Assembly: GCA_946406305.1 (NCBI GenBank)
Contig: CAMJKC010000010.1
Span: 1 to 19,826 of the forward strand
Direction: 5' to 3'
Origin: an uncultured Lachnospiraceae bacterium
Lineage (GTDB): Bacteria > Bacillota > Clostridia > Lachnospirales > Lachnospiraceae
DNA: 19,826 nt
The notes beneath the pieces are model-generated. The model was not told where the DNA came from. It saw only the letters and a program-made list of their open reading frames with translations, and did not search any database. Below are positions 8,119 through 15,995 of the stretch, piece after piece. Position 1 is the first letter of the stretch; every line of letters starts with the position of its first letter. Both the position numbers and the translations under genes were made by a program.

Positions 8119-8717
8119 TAAATTATATTAAAGGGACATTTATAGAATCGTCATCTAATAAAATAGTAGTTGAAAATAATGGAATAGCATACGATATGTA
8201 TTTTCCTATTTCAAATATGGCAAATTTGCCATTAGAAAATTCGGAAATAAAAGTACATACATATATGAGTGTGAGGGAAGATGACATAAGCTTGTATGGT
8301 TTTTTGACTGAAGAAGATAGAGATGTTTTTTTGATGCTTCTAACAGTAAATGGTGTTGGTCCAAAAGGAGCATTAAATATTATATCTACATTTGGTTTTA
8401 ATGAAACTGTAAAACTAATTGCAAGAGGTGATAATAAAAAATTAGCACAGGTAAAAGGTTTAGGACAAAAGACAGCGAGCAAAATCATAATTGAGTTAAG
8501 TGATAAAATAAAAAAAGTAAATATTGGCAATGCAAAAGATTTTATAAAAGAAAATAATGAAGTAAATGAAAAAATAAATTCAGTAAAAGAAGAAGTTGTA
8601 GAAGCACTCGTATCACTTGGACATCAAAAGAAGGCAGCAATAGATATGGTTAATAGTATTCAGTGTAACGAAAATATGGAGGCTCAAGAACTTTTAAAAA
8701 TGGTTTTAAAGCAGTAG
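8115..8717 (+). CDS. ruvA: Holliday junction branch migration protein RuvA
   Basis: RuvA binds four-way junctions as a tetramer and loads RuvB. The 200 residues match the usual size. The N-terminal OB domain starts MINYIKGTFIESSSNKIVVE. Two helix-hairpin-helix motifs follow, VNGVGPKGALNIIS and VKGLGQKTASKIIIEL. The C-terminal RuvB-contact domain contains VVEALVSLGHQKKAAIDMV. The start overlaps the stop of the upstream gene by four bases (ATGA). It is followed by ruvB seven bases later, the standard pairing; ruvC is not in the window. Confidence 0.98.
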   Translation: MINYIKGTFIESSSNKIVVENNGIAYDMYFPISNMANLPLENSEIKVHTYMSVREDDISLYGFLTEEDRDVFLMLLTVNGVGPKGALNIISTFGFNETVKLIARGDNKKLAQVKGLGQKTASKIIIELSDKIKKVNIGNAKDFIKENNEVNEKINSVKEEVVEALVSLGHQKKAAIDMVNSIQCNENMEAQELLKMVLKQ

Positions 8718-8724
8718 GGATTAT

Positions 8725-9750
8725 ATGGCGATAAAAAAGAAATTGGTAGATTTGACAATCAATAGTGAAGATAAAAGGGACGATATGACACTTCGTCCCA
8801 AATTTTTGAGTGAATATGTAGGACAAGAAAAATTAAAAGAAAATTTGAAGATATATATAGAGGCAGCGAAAAAAAGAAAAGAGCAACTTGACCATACTTT
8901 GTTTTATGGACCACCAGGGCTTGGAAAAACAACACTTGCTTATATAATATCAAATGAGCTAAATGTCAATATAAAAATAACATCTGGTCCAGCGATAGAG
9001 AAGCCAGCTGACCTTGCACAGATTTTAAATAATTTATCAGAAAATGATATATTATTCATAGATGAAATACATAGACTCAGTAAACCTATAGAAGAAGTAT
9101 TATACCCTGCTATGGAAGATTATTGCATAGATATCGTTATAGGTGGAGAAGGGAGCACGAGGTCTATAAGGCTTGATTTGCCAAAGTTTACACTTGTAGG
9201 AGCAACAACAAGATTCGGCTCTATCTCTGCACCTCTTAGAGATAGGTTTGGAATAATTTCAAAACTTGAGTTTTATACAGATGAAGAGTTAAAAAATATT
9301 GTCATGAGGTCTGCAGGAGTGCTTGATATAAAAATAGAAGAGGAAGGAGCTATGGAGATAGCCATGAGGTCAAGGGGGACTCCAAGACTTGCAAATAGAT
9401 TATTGAAGAGAGTTAGAGATTTTGCAGAGATAAAGTATGAAGGAGTTATAAATAAAAAAGTTGCAAGTGATTCATTAAATTCTCTTAACATAGACACCAT
9501 AGGGCTTGATATAAATGACAGACAGTATTTGATGACACTGATAGAAAAATTTGATGGTGGACCTGTAGGAATAGATAACATAGCAGTAGCACTTGGAGAA
9601 GACAGTAGGACAATAGAAGATGTAATAGAGCCTTTTTTAATAATGAAAGGTTTAATTCAAAGGACACAACAAGGGAGAGTTGTAATAAAGAAGGCATATG
9701 ACCATTTAGATATAAAATATATGTCAGATATTTTTGAAAAAGATATTTAG
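8725..9750 (+). CDS. ruvB: Holliday junction DNA helicase RuvB
   Basis: RuvB is the AAA+ motor for branch migration. The 341 residues match the usual size. LRPKFLSEYVGQEKLKENL is the typical start of the AAA domain. Walker A is GPPGLGKT (62-69), Walker B ILFIDEIHRL (109-118), sensor 1 GATTRFG (159-165) and the arginine-finger segment PLRDRFG (170-176). The winged-helix C-terminus includes GPVGIDNIAVALGEDSRTIEDVIEPFL. The ribosome binding site is weak, consistent with coupling to ruvA. The stop overlaps the ribosome binding site of the next gene. Confidence 0.98.
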   Translation: MAIKKKLVDLTINSEDKRDDMTLRPKFLSEYVGQEKLKENLKIYIEAAKKRKEQLDHTLFYGPPGLGKTTLAYIISNELNVNIKITSGPAIEKPADLAQILNNLSENDILFIDEIHRLSKPIEEVLYPAMEDYCIDIVIGGEGSTRSIRLDLPKFTLVGATTRFGSISAPLRDRFGIISKLEFYTDEELKNIVMRSAGVLDIKIEEEGAMEIAMRSRGTPRLANRLLKRVRDFAEIKYEGVINKKVASDSLNSLNIDTIGLDINDRQYLMTLIEKFDGGPVGIDNIAVALGEDSRTIEDVIEPFLIMKGLIQRTQQGRVVIKKAYDHLDIKYMSDIFEKDI

Positions 9751-9759
9751 GAGTAAAGT

Positions 9760-11157
9760 ATGAAAAAAATATTAATAAAAAATGGAATTTTAGTATCAAG
9801 CAAAAAGTGTGAAAAGAAAGATGTTTTAATATATGGCGAGAAAATAAAAAAAGTAGAAAAAAATATAAAACCAGAAAAAGATGTAGAGGTCATTGATGCA
9901 AAAAATAAATACATCTTTCCAGGGTTTATAGATGGGCATACTCATTTTGATTTATCTGTTGCAGGGACAACTACAATAGACGATTTTAAATCAGGAACTC
10001 TCGCTGCAATAGTTGGGGGGACAACTACAATAGTTGACTATGGGACACAATATAAAGGTGAGACACTTGATAGAGGGTATAAGAATTGGATGAAAAAAGC
10101 AAGTAAGGGTGTTAGTTGCGATTTTGGAATACATATGTCTATATCTGATGTGAATAAAAAAGTATTGTCTGAAGTAAAAAATATGATAAAAAAAGGTATC
10201 ACTTCATTCAAATTATATACAACTTATGATATAAAATTGGAAGATGATGACATGTATAAATGTATGGAAGAAATAGGGAAAAATAAAGGAGTTGTAGGTA
10301 TTCATTGTGAAAATGATGGCTTAATAAAAGAACTTAGAGAGGAAGTAAAGGGTAGTGACAATAAGAAAGTAAAAAGTCACTATTTGACGAGGCCAAGTGT
10401 TGCAGAAGCAGAAGCTATAAATAGGATGGCATATTTTGCGAATTTAGCAAAAACTCCTTTTTTAGCAGTTCATGTAACTTGTGAAGAAGCACTTAATGAA
10501 GTAAAACTTGCAAGAAAAAGAGGATACGAAGTTTATGCAGAGACTTGTCCTCAATATTTATATTTTGATAATAGTGTATATAACAAAAATTTTGATGAAG
10601 CATCAAAATATGTATGTGCACCACCACTTAGATATAAAAAAGATATAAAAGCTCTGTGGGATGGTATAAAAAATGGCGATATTGATATAGTATCTACTGA
10701 CCATTGTTCATTTACAAAAAAACAGAAGGCACTTGGAAAAAATGATTTTAGAAAAATACCAGGAGGTTTAAACCTCGTTGAACATAGAGCTGTATTTATT
10801 TATAAAGGAGTAGTTGATAAAAAAATCACAATAGAAAAAATGTGTGAAGTTTTATGTGAGAATCCAGCGAAGATATTTGGTCTATATAAAAATAAAGGCT
10901 ATATAAAAGAAGGATATGATGCAGACATAGTAATATTTGACCCTAACACAGATACGATTTATGATGAAAAAAATCAAATGACAAAATCAGATTATTGTGT
11001 AGCAAAGGGAGTTACTTTTAAAGGGGCTATAGATAAAGTATTATTAAGGGGCGAAGTTGTAGTAGATAGTATAGAGGAAGGCGATTTATATTATAACATT
11101 GTAAAAGAAAACAAAGGGAAATTTGTAAAAAGGTCAATATATAAAAAATTTAGGTAA
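9760..11157 (+). CDS. hydA: Dihydropyrimidinase / D-hydantoinase
   Basis: This is a metal-dependent cyclic amidohydrolase that opens dihydropyrimidines or hydantoins to N-carbamoyl acids. The 465 residues match the family. All expected metal ligands are present: His60 and His62 (GHTHFD), carboxylated Lys151 (SFKLYTTY), His182 (GIHCEND), His238 (AVHVTCE) and Asp314 (STDHCSF). Tyr156 corresponds to the substrate-binding tyrosine of the family. The double-repeat landmarks GTTTIDDF and GGTTTIVDYG are also clear. AGGAG overlapping the ruvB stop sets the ATG. A uridine-phosphorylase-like gene follows and a nucleoside importer lies upstream, which suggests nucleobase use. No dihydropyrimidine dehydrogenase or beta-ureidopropionase is visible here, so the true substrate is open. 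Confidence 0.92.
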   Translation: MKKILIKNGILVSSKKCEKKDVLIYGEKIKKVEKNIKPEKDVEVIDAKNKYIFPGFIDGHTHFDLSVAGTTTIDDFKSGTLAAIVGGTTTIVDYGTQYKGETLDRGYKNWMKKASKGVSCDFGIHMSISDVNKKVLSEVKNMIKKGITSFKLYTTYDIKLEDDDMYKCMEEIGKNKGVVGIHCENDGLIKELREEVKGSDNKKVKSHYLTRPSVAEAEAINRMAYFANLAKTPFLAVHVTCEEALNEVKLARKRGYEVYAETCPQYLYFDNSVYNKNFDEASKYVCAPPLRYKKDIKALWDGIKNGDIDIVSTDHCSFTKKQKALGKNDFRKIPGGLNLVEHRAVFIYKGVVDKKITIEKMCEVLCENPAKIFGLYKNKGYIKEGYDADIVIFDPNTDTIYDEKNQMTKSDYCVAKGVTFKGAIDKVLLRGEVVVDSIEEGDLYYNIVKENKGKFVKRSIYKKFR

Positions 11158-11168
11158 AAGGAATTTGT

Positions 11169-11915
11169 ATGATAACTGATAGTTATAATGAAAGTGAAGA
11201 AATAATATCTCCAAAAGATTTTTATGGTGAAAGAAAAAAAGTGTGTGACATATGCATTGTGACTTTTTCAAAAGATATTTTTTATGAAATAATAAAGAGA
11301 GAAGATGCAAAAAAAATATCAGAAATTGATAATTGTAACAAGACCATAGACATATATGGGTTTGATTACAATGGTAAAAAAGTAGGTATATATATTTCAG
11401 AACTTGGTTCAGCTATAGCAAGTATGTGTATAATGGATGTGAATCATTTAATAGGAGCAACAAAGTTTGTGATGTTTGGCTCTTGTGGAGTGATAAATGA
11501 TATTGCAAAAGGGAAATATGTGATACCAACAATTGCTTATAGAGACGAAGGAATGTCATACCATTATAAAGCACCATCAGATGATATAAATATAAAAAAT
11601 GCAAAAATAGTTGAAGAAGTTTTTAAAGAATTAAAAATACCATATATAAGTGGAAAAGTGTGGACTACAGATGCTATATATAAAGAGACAAAAGATAATG
11701 TAAAAAAAATGCGAGATAAAGGTTATATAGCAGTAGAGATGGAACTCGCAGGAGTTGAAGCTGTGTGCCAAAATAAAAATATAGAGTTATATGATTTTTT
11801 GCAAAGTGGAGATGTGTTAGCAGAAGAATTTTATGATGTGATTGGTATAAAAGAAGCTAATCATTCACTTGATAAATTTTATATAGCATTGAAAATCATA
11901 GATAGAATATCTTAA
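11169..11915 (+). CDS. Nucleoside phosphorylase, uridine phosphorylase (PNP_UDP_1) family
   Basis: This is a trimeric or hexameric-type phosphorylase that splits nucleosides to base and ribose-1-phosphate. The 248 residues match the family. FGSCGVINDIAKGKYVIPT (103-121) carries the glycine-rich phosphate/ribose loop, followed by AYRDEGMSYHYKAPS. TTDAIYKET (166-174) and VEMELAGVEAV (189-199) match the nucleoside-binding MetGlu motif. The first part is less conserved, and the usual early GDPxR-type phosphate motif of classical Udp is not evident, so specificity (uridine or purine nucleoside) cannot be set. It follows the dihydropyrimidinase by 11 bases. Confidence 0.85.
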   Translation: MITDSYNESEEIISPKDFYGERKKVCDICIVTFSKDIFYEIIKREDAKKISEIDNCNKTIDIYGFDYNGKKVGIYISELGSAIASMCIMDVNHLIGATKFVMFGSCGVINDIAKGKYVIPTIAYRDEGMSYHYKAPSDDINIKNAKIVEEVFKELKIPYISGKVWTTDAIYKETKDNVKKMRDKGYIAVEMELAGVEAVCQNKNIELYDFLQSGDVLAEEFYDVIGIKEANHSLDKFYIALKIIDRIS

Positions 11916-11929
11916 AAGTGGAGGGTAAG

Positions 11930-12160
11930 ATGAAAAAGAAAATAATTGTATTAGTAGTCATATTGCTTGATATAATAGCTATTTATAAATGGTTTGGATT
12001 ATATTTACATCCAGTTGTATATAATGTAAATGGTGTCATTTTTGCTGGAAGGAATTATTATGATAGGTATACTCCTATTAAGGACAGAACAATGAAAATT
12101 GATGGAGTAAAGTATCATTTTGATGAAGAAGGAAGAGGAGAGATTTTAGATGAAAAGTAA
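11930..12160 (+). CDS. Small signal-anchored protein with one wall-binding-like motif
   Basis: This is a 76-residue protein not recognised as a known family. GGAGG at 11920-11924 selects the ATG at 11930; the GTG at 11918 overlaps that site and is an unlikely start. The N-terminus is basic then hydrophobic (KKKIIVLVVILLDIIAIY), a signal anchor or uncleaved signal peptide. The C-terminal part contains IDGVKYHFDEEGRGEI, which looks like a single choline/glucan-binding-type unit. Its end overlaps the start of the next gene by 11 bases, and that gene's ribosome binding site lies in its last codons, so the two are translationally linked. Confidence 0.7.
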   Translation: MKKKIIVLVVILLDIIAIYKWFGLYLHPVVYNVNGVIFAGRNYYDRYTPIKDRTMKIDGVKYHFDEEGRGEILDEK

Positions 12161-13799
12161 AAAAAAAGACAAAGAAAAAAAATTAAAACAGATTATTGAA
12201 GAAGTAAAAAAGAAAACAGGGTATGCCTTTACAAATTTAAAGAAAATTTTTAAAGAGACATATCTAATAGTTAAAAAATGGTTGAAAGCCATTTTGGGAA
12301 AATTAAAGGTTTTTATAGATTATTTAAAAACATATCAGATATATGTATTTGTTTCTATTTTATGTTTGGTATGTGCTTTGTTTATAGTTCTTATATATAT
12401 TAAAGTTTCAAGTTTTTCAATACTCGCTGCTGATGACTTTGTTCATTATGGAATGGGGAAACTCGGTTATTATCATTTTAATGATGTGAATATTTGGGAA
12501 GAAGGGAAGAGTATATTAAATGGGCTAAAATATGGAATATATGACTGTTTGCATCTTGGGGGAAGATATTTTGCGATGTTTTTGCAGATTACACTTGGAC
12601 CTAAAATAGGAGTAAATGTTTTAGAAAAGAGTAGAATTGTTATGCAGTTGATAAATTTATTATATTTTGTATCTCTATTTTTAGCAAGTGTGTCAATAGG
12701 TCAGTTAGTTGTAAAATCAAACAAAGTAAAAAGTTTTTCATTTTCAACGATTTTATATTTGAGTTTTTTAATTTTATATCATGCCTTTCATTACAATGCT
12801 GAAAATTTTACATGGTTTTCTGCAAGTGTCTCATATGTAGTTCCTTTAAGTTTTTTCTTGCTTTCAGTATATATTTTTTTAAAAGAAAAAATAAATGTAG
12901 TAGAAGCTGTTTTGTTGTTTATATTTGTTATATGTGCACAGGGTGGAAACATATCTATATCGATTTTAAACTTATTGTTATTAGTGATGTTTTGTTTTAT
13001 ATTATCGGTAAACGAAAGATATGACAGTGTTCATTTAGCTTTTACTTTTCATTACATAGTTTTTGGTCTTATATCCATACTCGCACCAGGTAATATTAAT
13101 AGAAGAATAGCTTCATTAGGAAAAAATGCTAAAAATGTAAATTTGGTTGAAGGATTTGATTGGGCGAGAAATATATTTTTTGAAAGGATGGATAAAGTAT
13201 TTACAAACGAATTGATATGGGTATTCTTTTTGTTTTTTGGAATAATAATAGGGATATATATTTTTAAGTCAGTAAAAAAAATATCACAGACATATATTGT
13301 GTGCAGTATATTTTTATTGTTTATACCATACTTAATAGCATTTTTGCAATCTTTTTTGGGAAATGTTTCGGCTGAGAGGACAAATATGACTGTAGATATG
13401 ATTATAGTTATAAACACACTAAATATAATAGTTATTGCTGTATATGCTGTCTTGTTAATTTTGAGCCATATTATAAAAAGTAATTATGAGATAGTTCTTC
13501 TTGCCTTTTTGATAATTGTTGTTTCAAGAGGACTTTATAATAAAGAAAAGCCAGTGAGTTTTGAAAAAGTAGCGATAGTGGAAATAGTAGAAGATTTATA
13601 TAATGGAATTTATGATAAATACTATAATGACTATGCACGAATCATGAAAACATTAGAAGAGAATAGAGGAAAAGAGAATTTAGTTGTAGAAAAAATTAAA
13701 AATAAGAAACCAAAAAACTTAAATCCATATGTATATATGTTAAATTCAAAAGATGCGGAGAGTGCATTTTTTGATATAAAAAATATTGTATTTAAATAA
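12150..13799 (+). CDS. DUF6056-like polytopic membrane protein (putative membrane glycosyltransferase)
   Basis: This is a 549-residue protein with about ten to eleven TM segments. GAGGAGAG at 12135-12142 sets the ATG. Residues 1-60 are very lysine-rich and probably cytoplasmic. After the first TM come DDFVHYGMG and LGGRYFAMFLQ, then NAENFTWFSASVSYVVPLSF, CAQGGNISIS and LAPGNINRRI. This order (acidic pair after TM1, GGR, a Trp-rich loop, then APGN-R) matches DUF6056 proteins, which resemble GT-C glycosyltransferases in topology. A role in modifying surface polymers is inference. It is the last gene of the plus-strand run and ends at the bidirectional terminator. Confidence 0.78.
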   Translation: MKSKKKDKEKKLKQIIEEVKKKTGYAFTNLKKIFKETYLIVKKWLKAILGKLKVFIDYLKTYQIYVFVSILCLVCALFIVLIYIKVSSFSILAADDFVHYGMGKLGYYHFNDVNIWEEGKSILNGLKYGIYDCLHLGGRYFAMFLQITLGPKIGVNVLEKSRIVMQLINLLYFVSLFLASVSIGQLVVKSNKVKSFSFSTILYLSFLILYHAFHYNAENFTWFSASVSYVVPLSFFLLSVYIFLKEKINVVEAVLLFIFVICAQGGNISISILNLLLLVMFCFILSVNERYDSVHLAFTFHYIVFGLISILAPGNINRRIASLGKNAKNVNLVEGFDWARNIFFERMDKVFTNELIWVFFLFFGIIIGIYIFKSVKKISQTYIVCSIFLLFIPYLIAFLQSFLGNVSAERTNMTVDMIIVINTLNIIVIAVYAVLLILSHIIKSNYEIVLLAFLIIVVSRGLYNKEKPVSFEKVAIVEIVEDLYNGIYDKYYNDYARIMKTLEENRGKENLVVEKIKNKKPKNLNPYVYMLNSKDAESAFFDIKNIVFK

Positions 13800-13820
13800 A
13801 TTTTTTCATAGTTAAAAATA

Positions 13821-13866
13821 AAAAAACACATCTTTTATAATAACTATATAACAAGATGTGTTTTTT
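13821..13866. terminator. Bidirectional rho-independent terminator
   Basis: The arms at 13821-13834 and 13853-13866 pair perfectly over 14 bp (core CACATCTT/AAGATGTG flanked by A6/T6), with an 18-base loop. T runs follow the stem on both strands, so it can stop both the DUF6056 gene and the convergent NhaC-family gene. Confidence 0.9.
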
Positions 13867-13874
13867 ATTATAAA

Positions 13875-15518
13875 TTATTTTTTATTTTTCTTTACTGTTT
13901 TTGTTTTTTTTACTGTTTTAAGAACTGTTGCGGATTCTTTTTTATTTTTCTTTGTTGTTTTTGACTTCTTCACTGTATTCATCTTTGTTAAAAGTTCTTT
14001 TTTATTTACTTGATTATTTAGACAATATAAAGAGAAATAAAGCAATAAGAGCCCTAAAAGGAGTGGCAATATCGGATTTTTAACAACACCAGCTATGATG
14101 TAGCAGATGAAAGAAATTACTGCAACAAGTGAAGCATAGGGTAATTGTGTAGATACATGCTTTATGTGTTCGCATTCTGCACCAGCACTTGACATTATAG
14201 TCGTGTCTGAAATAGGAGAGCAATGGTCTCCAAATACGGCTCCTGCCATGCAAGCAGATATAGATAAAATCATAAGTGTTCTATCAAGACCTAAGAAAAC
14301 AGATACAACTATAGGAATTAATATTCCAAAAGTCCCCCAACTTGTTCCAGTTGAGAAAGAGATAAACGCTCCTATGATGAATACTATAGCTGGAATGAGT
14401 ATTGAAAATCTTTCAATGTTATTGCCCAAAATTGTAGTTACAAAATCTTTAGCACCAAGAGAGTCTGTCATAGCTTTTAGAGTCCAAGCAAGAGTAAGAA
14501 TTAAAATAGCTGCAGACATATTTTTGAAACCATCAACAAGAGAGTTCATACATTCTTTGAAGTTTAAAACTCTTTTAAAAGAGTAGTAAGCTATAGTTAG
14601 AATAAGAGTAAATGATGAACCAATTACAAGACCAACAGATGCATCACTATTTGCGAAAGCATCTATAAAATTTCTAAAAACTAAAGAAGGGCTATTGATA
14701 TTATAGGTTATTTCATTAAAAAAACCACCAGAATAAATCATACCGATGACACAAAGAATTATCAAAATTATGATAGGTATAATTAAATCAACTATAGTTC
14801 CTTTTCCTATAGGAATATCTTCTTTATTTGTTGTTGAAATCTTATGAAGTTTTCCACTTTTTGCTTCATCTTCAGCTTTTTTCATAGGGCCAAAGTCAAA
14901 ATTCATAACGGAAATCATTATTATCATTGCCAAAGTAAGAAGAGCATAAAAATTATAAGGTATAGCACTTATAAAAAGAGATAATCCATTTTCACCTTCA
15001 ATAAAGCCAGAAACCGCAGCAGCCCAACTACTGATTGGTGCAATGATACAAACAGGTGCTGCTGTAGCATCTATTAGGTAAGCTAATTTTTCCCTTGAAA
15101 TTTTATTTTTATCTGTAACTGGTCTCATGACAGAGCCTACAGTTAGGCAATTAAAATAGTCATCAATAAAAATTAGAACTCCAAGTAGCATAGTGGCAAG
15201 CATTGCTCCTGTTCTTGATTTTATATTTTTACTTGCCCATTCACCAAAAGCTTTGGAACCACCACTCTTATTCATAAGTGAAACCATACATCCTAAAAGT
15301 ATTAAGAAAATAAGTATGCCAACATTATAGGAATCAGAGAGGACAGATATAAGTCCATCATTTATTATATGTGTAAAAGTGCCAACGAAACTAAAATTTG
15401 AAAAGAAAAGAGCACCCATTACGATTCCCAAAAATAATGAAGAATATACTTCTTTTGTAATTAATGCAAGAATAATAGCAAGTAACGCAGGGACCAAGGC
15501 CCAAAATGTTCCATACAT
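13875..15518 (-). CDS. NhaC-family Na+/H+ antiporter-like transporter, probable lysine transporter (LysW-like), with a Lys-rich C-terminal tail
   Basis: This is a polytopic transporter of 547 residues. The NhaC-superfamily core FIDDYFNCLTVGSVMRPVTD followed by KISREKLAYLIDATAAPVCI is unmistakable. STGTSWGTFGILIPI and AGAVFGDHCSPISDTTIMSS mark the second repeat. GGAGG at 15527-15531 sets the ATG at 15518. A complete lysine riboswitch lies upstream; published comparative work links lysine riboswitches to NhaC-type lysine transporters (LysW), so lysine transport is the best guess rather than pure Na+/H+ exchange. The last 44 residues hold 18 lysines, including two similar 13-residue units (TVKKSKTTKKNKK and TVKKTKTVKKNKK). 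This cytoplasmic tail is unlike the compact C-terminus of most relatives. Confidence 0.93.
   Translation of the reverse strand: MYGTFWALVPALLAIILALITKEVYSSLFLGIVMGALFFSNFSFVGTFTHIINDGLISVLSDSYNVGILIFLILLGCMVSLMNKSGGSKAFGEWASKNIKSRTGAMLATMLLGVLIFIDDYFNCLTVGSVMRPVTDKNKISREKLAYLIDATAAPVCIIAPISSWAAAVSGFIEGENGLSLFISAIPYNFYALLTLAMIIMISVMNFDFGPMKKAEDEAKSGKLHKISTTNKEDIPIGKGTIVDLIIPIIILIILCVIGMIYSGGFFNEITYNINSPSLVFRNFIDAFANSDASVGLVIGSSFTLILTIAYYSFKRVLNFKECMNSLVDGFKNMSAAILILTLAWTLKAMTDSLGAKDFVTTILGNNIERFSILIPAIVFIIGAFISFSTGTSWGTFGILIPIVVSVFLGLDRTLMILSISACMAGAVFGDHCSPISDTTIMSSAGAECEHIKHVSTQLPYASLVAVISFICYIIAGVVKNPILPLLLGLLLLYFSLYCLNNQVNKKELLTKMNTVKKSKTTKKNKKESATVLKTVKKTKTVKKNKK
13881..13978 (-). repeat. 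Internal repeat encoding the Lys-rich tail
   Basis: Two related blocks at the 3' end of the transporter gene encode TVKKSKTTKKNKK and TVKKTKTVKKNKK, separated by ESATVLK. On the plus strand both appear as T-rich stretches containing TTTTTATTTTTCTTT. The similarity suggests an internal duplication. Confidence 0.6.
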
Positions 15519-15534
15519 ATATTTTTCCTCCTAA

Positions 15535-15567
15535 TAAAAAAATCAACTATGCACTAGCATAATTGAT
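15535..15567 (-). terminator. Expression-platform terminator of the lysine riboswitch
   Basis: Read on the minus strand, ATCAATTATGC and GCATAGTTGAT form an 11-bp stem (one G-U pair) with a TAGT loop, followed directly by seven T. It lies between the aptamer and the ribosome binding site of the NhaC-family gene. The left arm can instead pair with the aptamer edge: AATTATG (15558-15564) with CATAATT (15594-15600), giving an antiterminator. Confidence 0.9.
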
Positions 15568-15599
15568 AATTTAACAAAAAAAGTAAATTAAAAAATTAT

Positions 15600-15751
15600 G
15601 ATAGCGCTCCACATATAGTGACAGATTGCAAAATATTCTCTTGCAAGCCATATATATATTATGCCTAATATATATATTCGGCGAATCAGCTTAAATATCA
15701 AAGTTGCCACCTTTATTATGATATTTAGTCTTTATCGCACCTCTATCGTTC
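15600..15751 (-). promoter_or_regulatory. Lysine riboswitch (L box) aptamer
   Basis: On the minus strand the transcript begins GAACGATAGAGGTGCGA, matching the 5' consensus of the L box and of B. subtilis lysC. It ends GTGGAGCGCTATC, matching the 3' consensus. P1 is GATAG with CTATC. P2 is AAATATC with GATATTT. CGCCGAA leads into P3 (ATATAT arms). P4 is TTGCAA twice. CTGTCAC...GTGGAGCG forms P5. The P2-P3 kissing complement is not obvious by eye. High lysine should stabilise P1, free the terminator and turn off the downstream transporter. Confidence 0.93.
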
Positions 15752-15756
15752 AAAAA

Positions 15757-15785
15757 ATTATATTATAATATGTAAAAAAAGTCAA
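15757..15785 (-). promoter_or_regulatory. Promoter of the riboswitch and NhaC-family transcript
   Basis: On the minus strand TTGACT (15785-15780), a spacer of exactly 17 bases and a perfect TATAAT (15762-15757) lie just upstream of the aptamer. The expected transcription start is about 15750, at the first bases of the P1 region. Confidence 0.88.
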
Positions 15786-15804
15786 CAGAAGAAGCAAAAA
15801 TTTA

Positions 15805-15833
15805 TTTATGTATTAAAAAATATATGATATAAT
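15805..15833 (+). promoter_or_regulatory. Probable promoter of the lipoprotein gene
   Basis: A perfect TATAAT at 15828-15833 is preceded by TG plus one base (extended -10). The -35 position, 17 bases upstream, reads TTTATG and is weak. It lies back-to-back with the riboswitch promoter and upstream of the G10 tract. Confidence 0.55.
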
Positions 15834-15861
15834 GACAACAGTTCCATGAGTAAGAAAAAAA

Positions 15862-15871
15862 GGGGGGGGGG
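15862..15871 (+). repeat. Homopolymeric G10 tract
   Basis: Ten consecutive G, preceded by seven A, lie between the putative -10 and the start of the lipoprotein gene. Such a tract is very unusual in DNA this AT-rich and is prone to slippage. Confidence 0.95.
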
Positions 15872-15932
15872 TAATAAATTTAATAATTATATTGCCTGAG
15901 TTGAAATGAAAAAATTATTTAAGTTATTTTGT

Positions 15933-15974
15933 CAGAGAGGTAGGGGTGAGCATCAGAGAGGTAGGGGTGAGCAT
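15933..15974. repeat. Perfect 21-bp tandem duplication, GC-rich
   Basis: The 21-base unit at 15933-15953 (starting CAGAGAGGTAGGGG, ending TGAGCAT) is repeated exactly at 15954-15974. It is about 57% GC, unlike its surroundings, and is followed by TGCGAGCCCAAC. If translated from 15906 it gives QRGRGEH twice. It looks like an insertion of a repeat element at the 5' end of the lipoprotein gene. Confidence 0.9.
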
Positions 15975-15995
15975 TGCGAGCCCAACTATTTAAAA

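Noticed and set aside
8123..9581. Minus-strand frames opposite ruvA and ruvB
   Set aside because: Both opposite genes are certain from catalytic motifs; these frames are shadows.
11918..11929. GTG start for the small anchored protein
   Set aside because: It overlaps the GGAGG that serves the ATG at 11930; the extra residues would precede the basic signal-anchor start.
14164..14586. 140-codon plus-strand frame
   Set aside because: Antisense to the conserved NhaC-family core; codon content follows from the opposite strand.
15933..15974. Two-unit repeat as a CRISPR start
   Set aside because: The units are directly adjacent with no spacer, and no cas gene is present.
15906..15995. Upstream ATG for the large lipoprotein
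   Set aside because: It would place about 30 residues, largely the 21-bp repeat, before a clear lipoprotein signal peptide. Kept as an alternative in the entry and findings.
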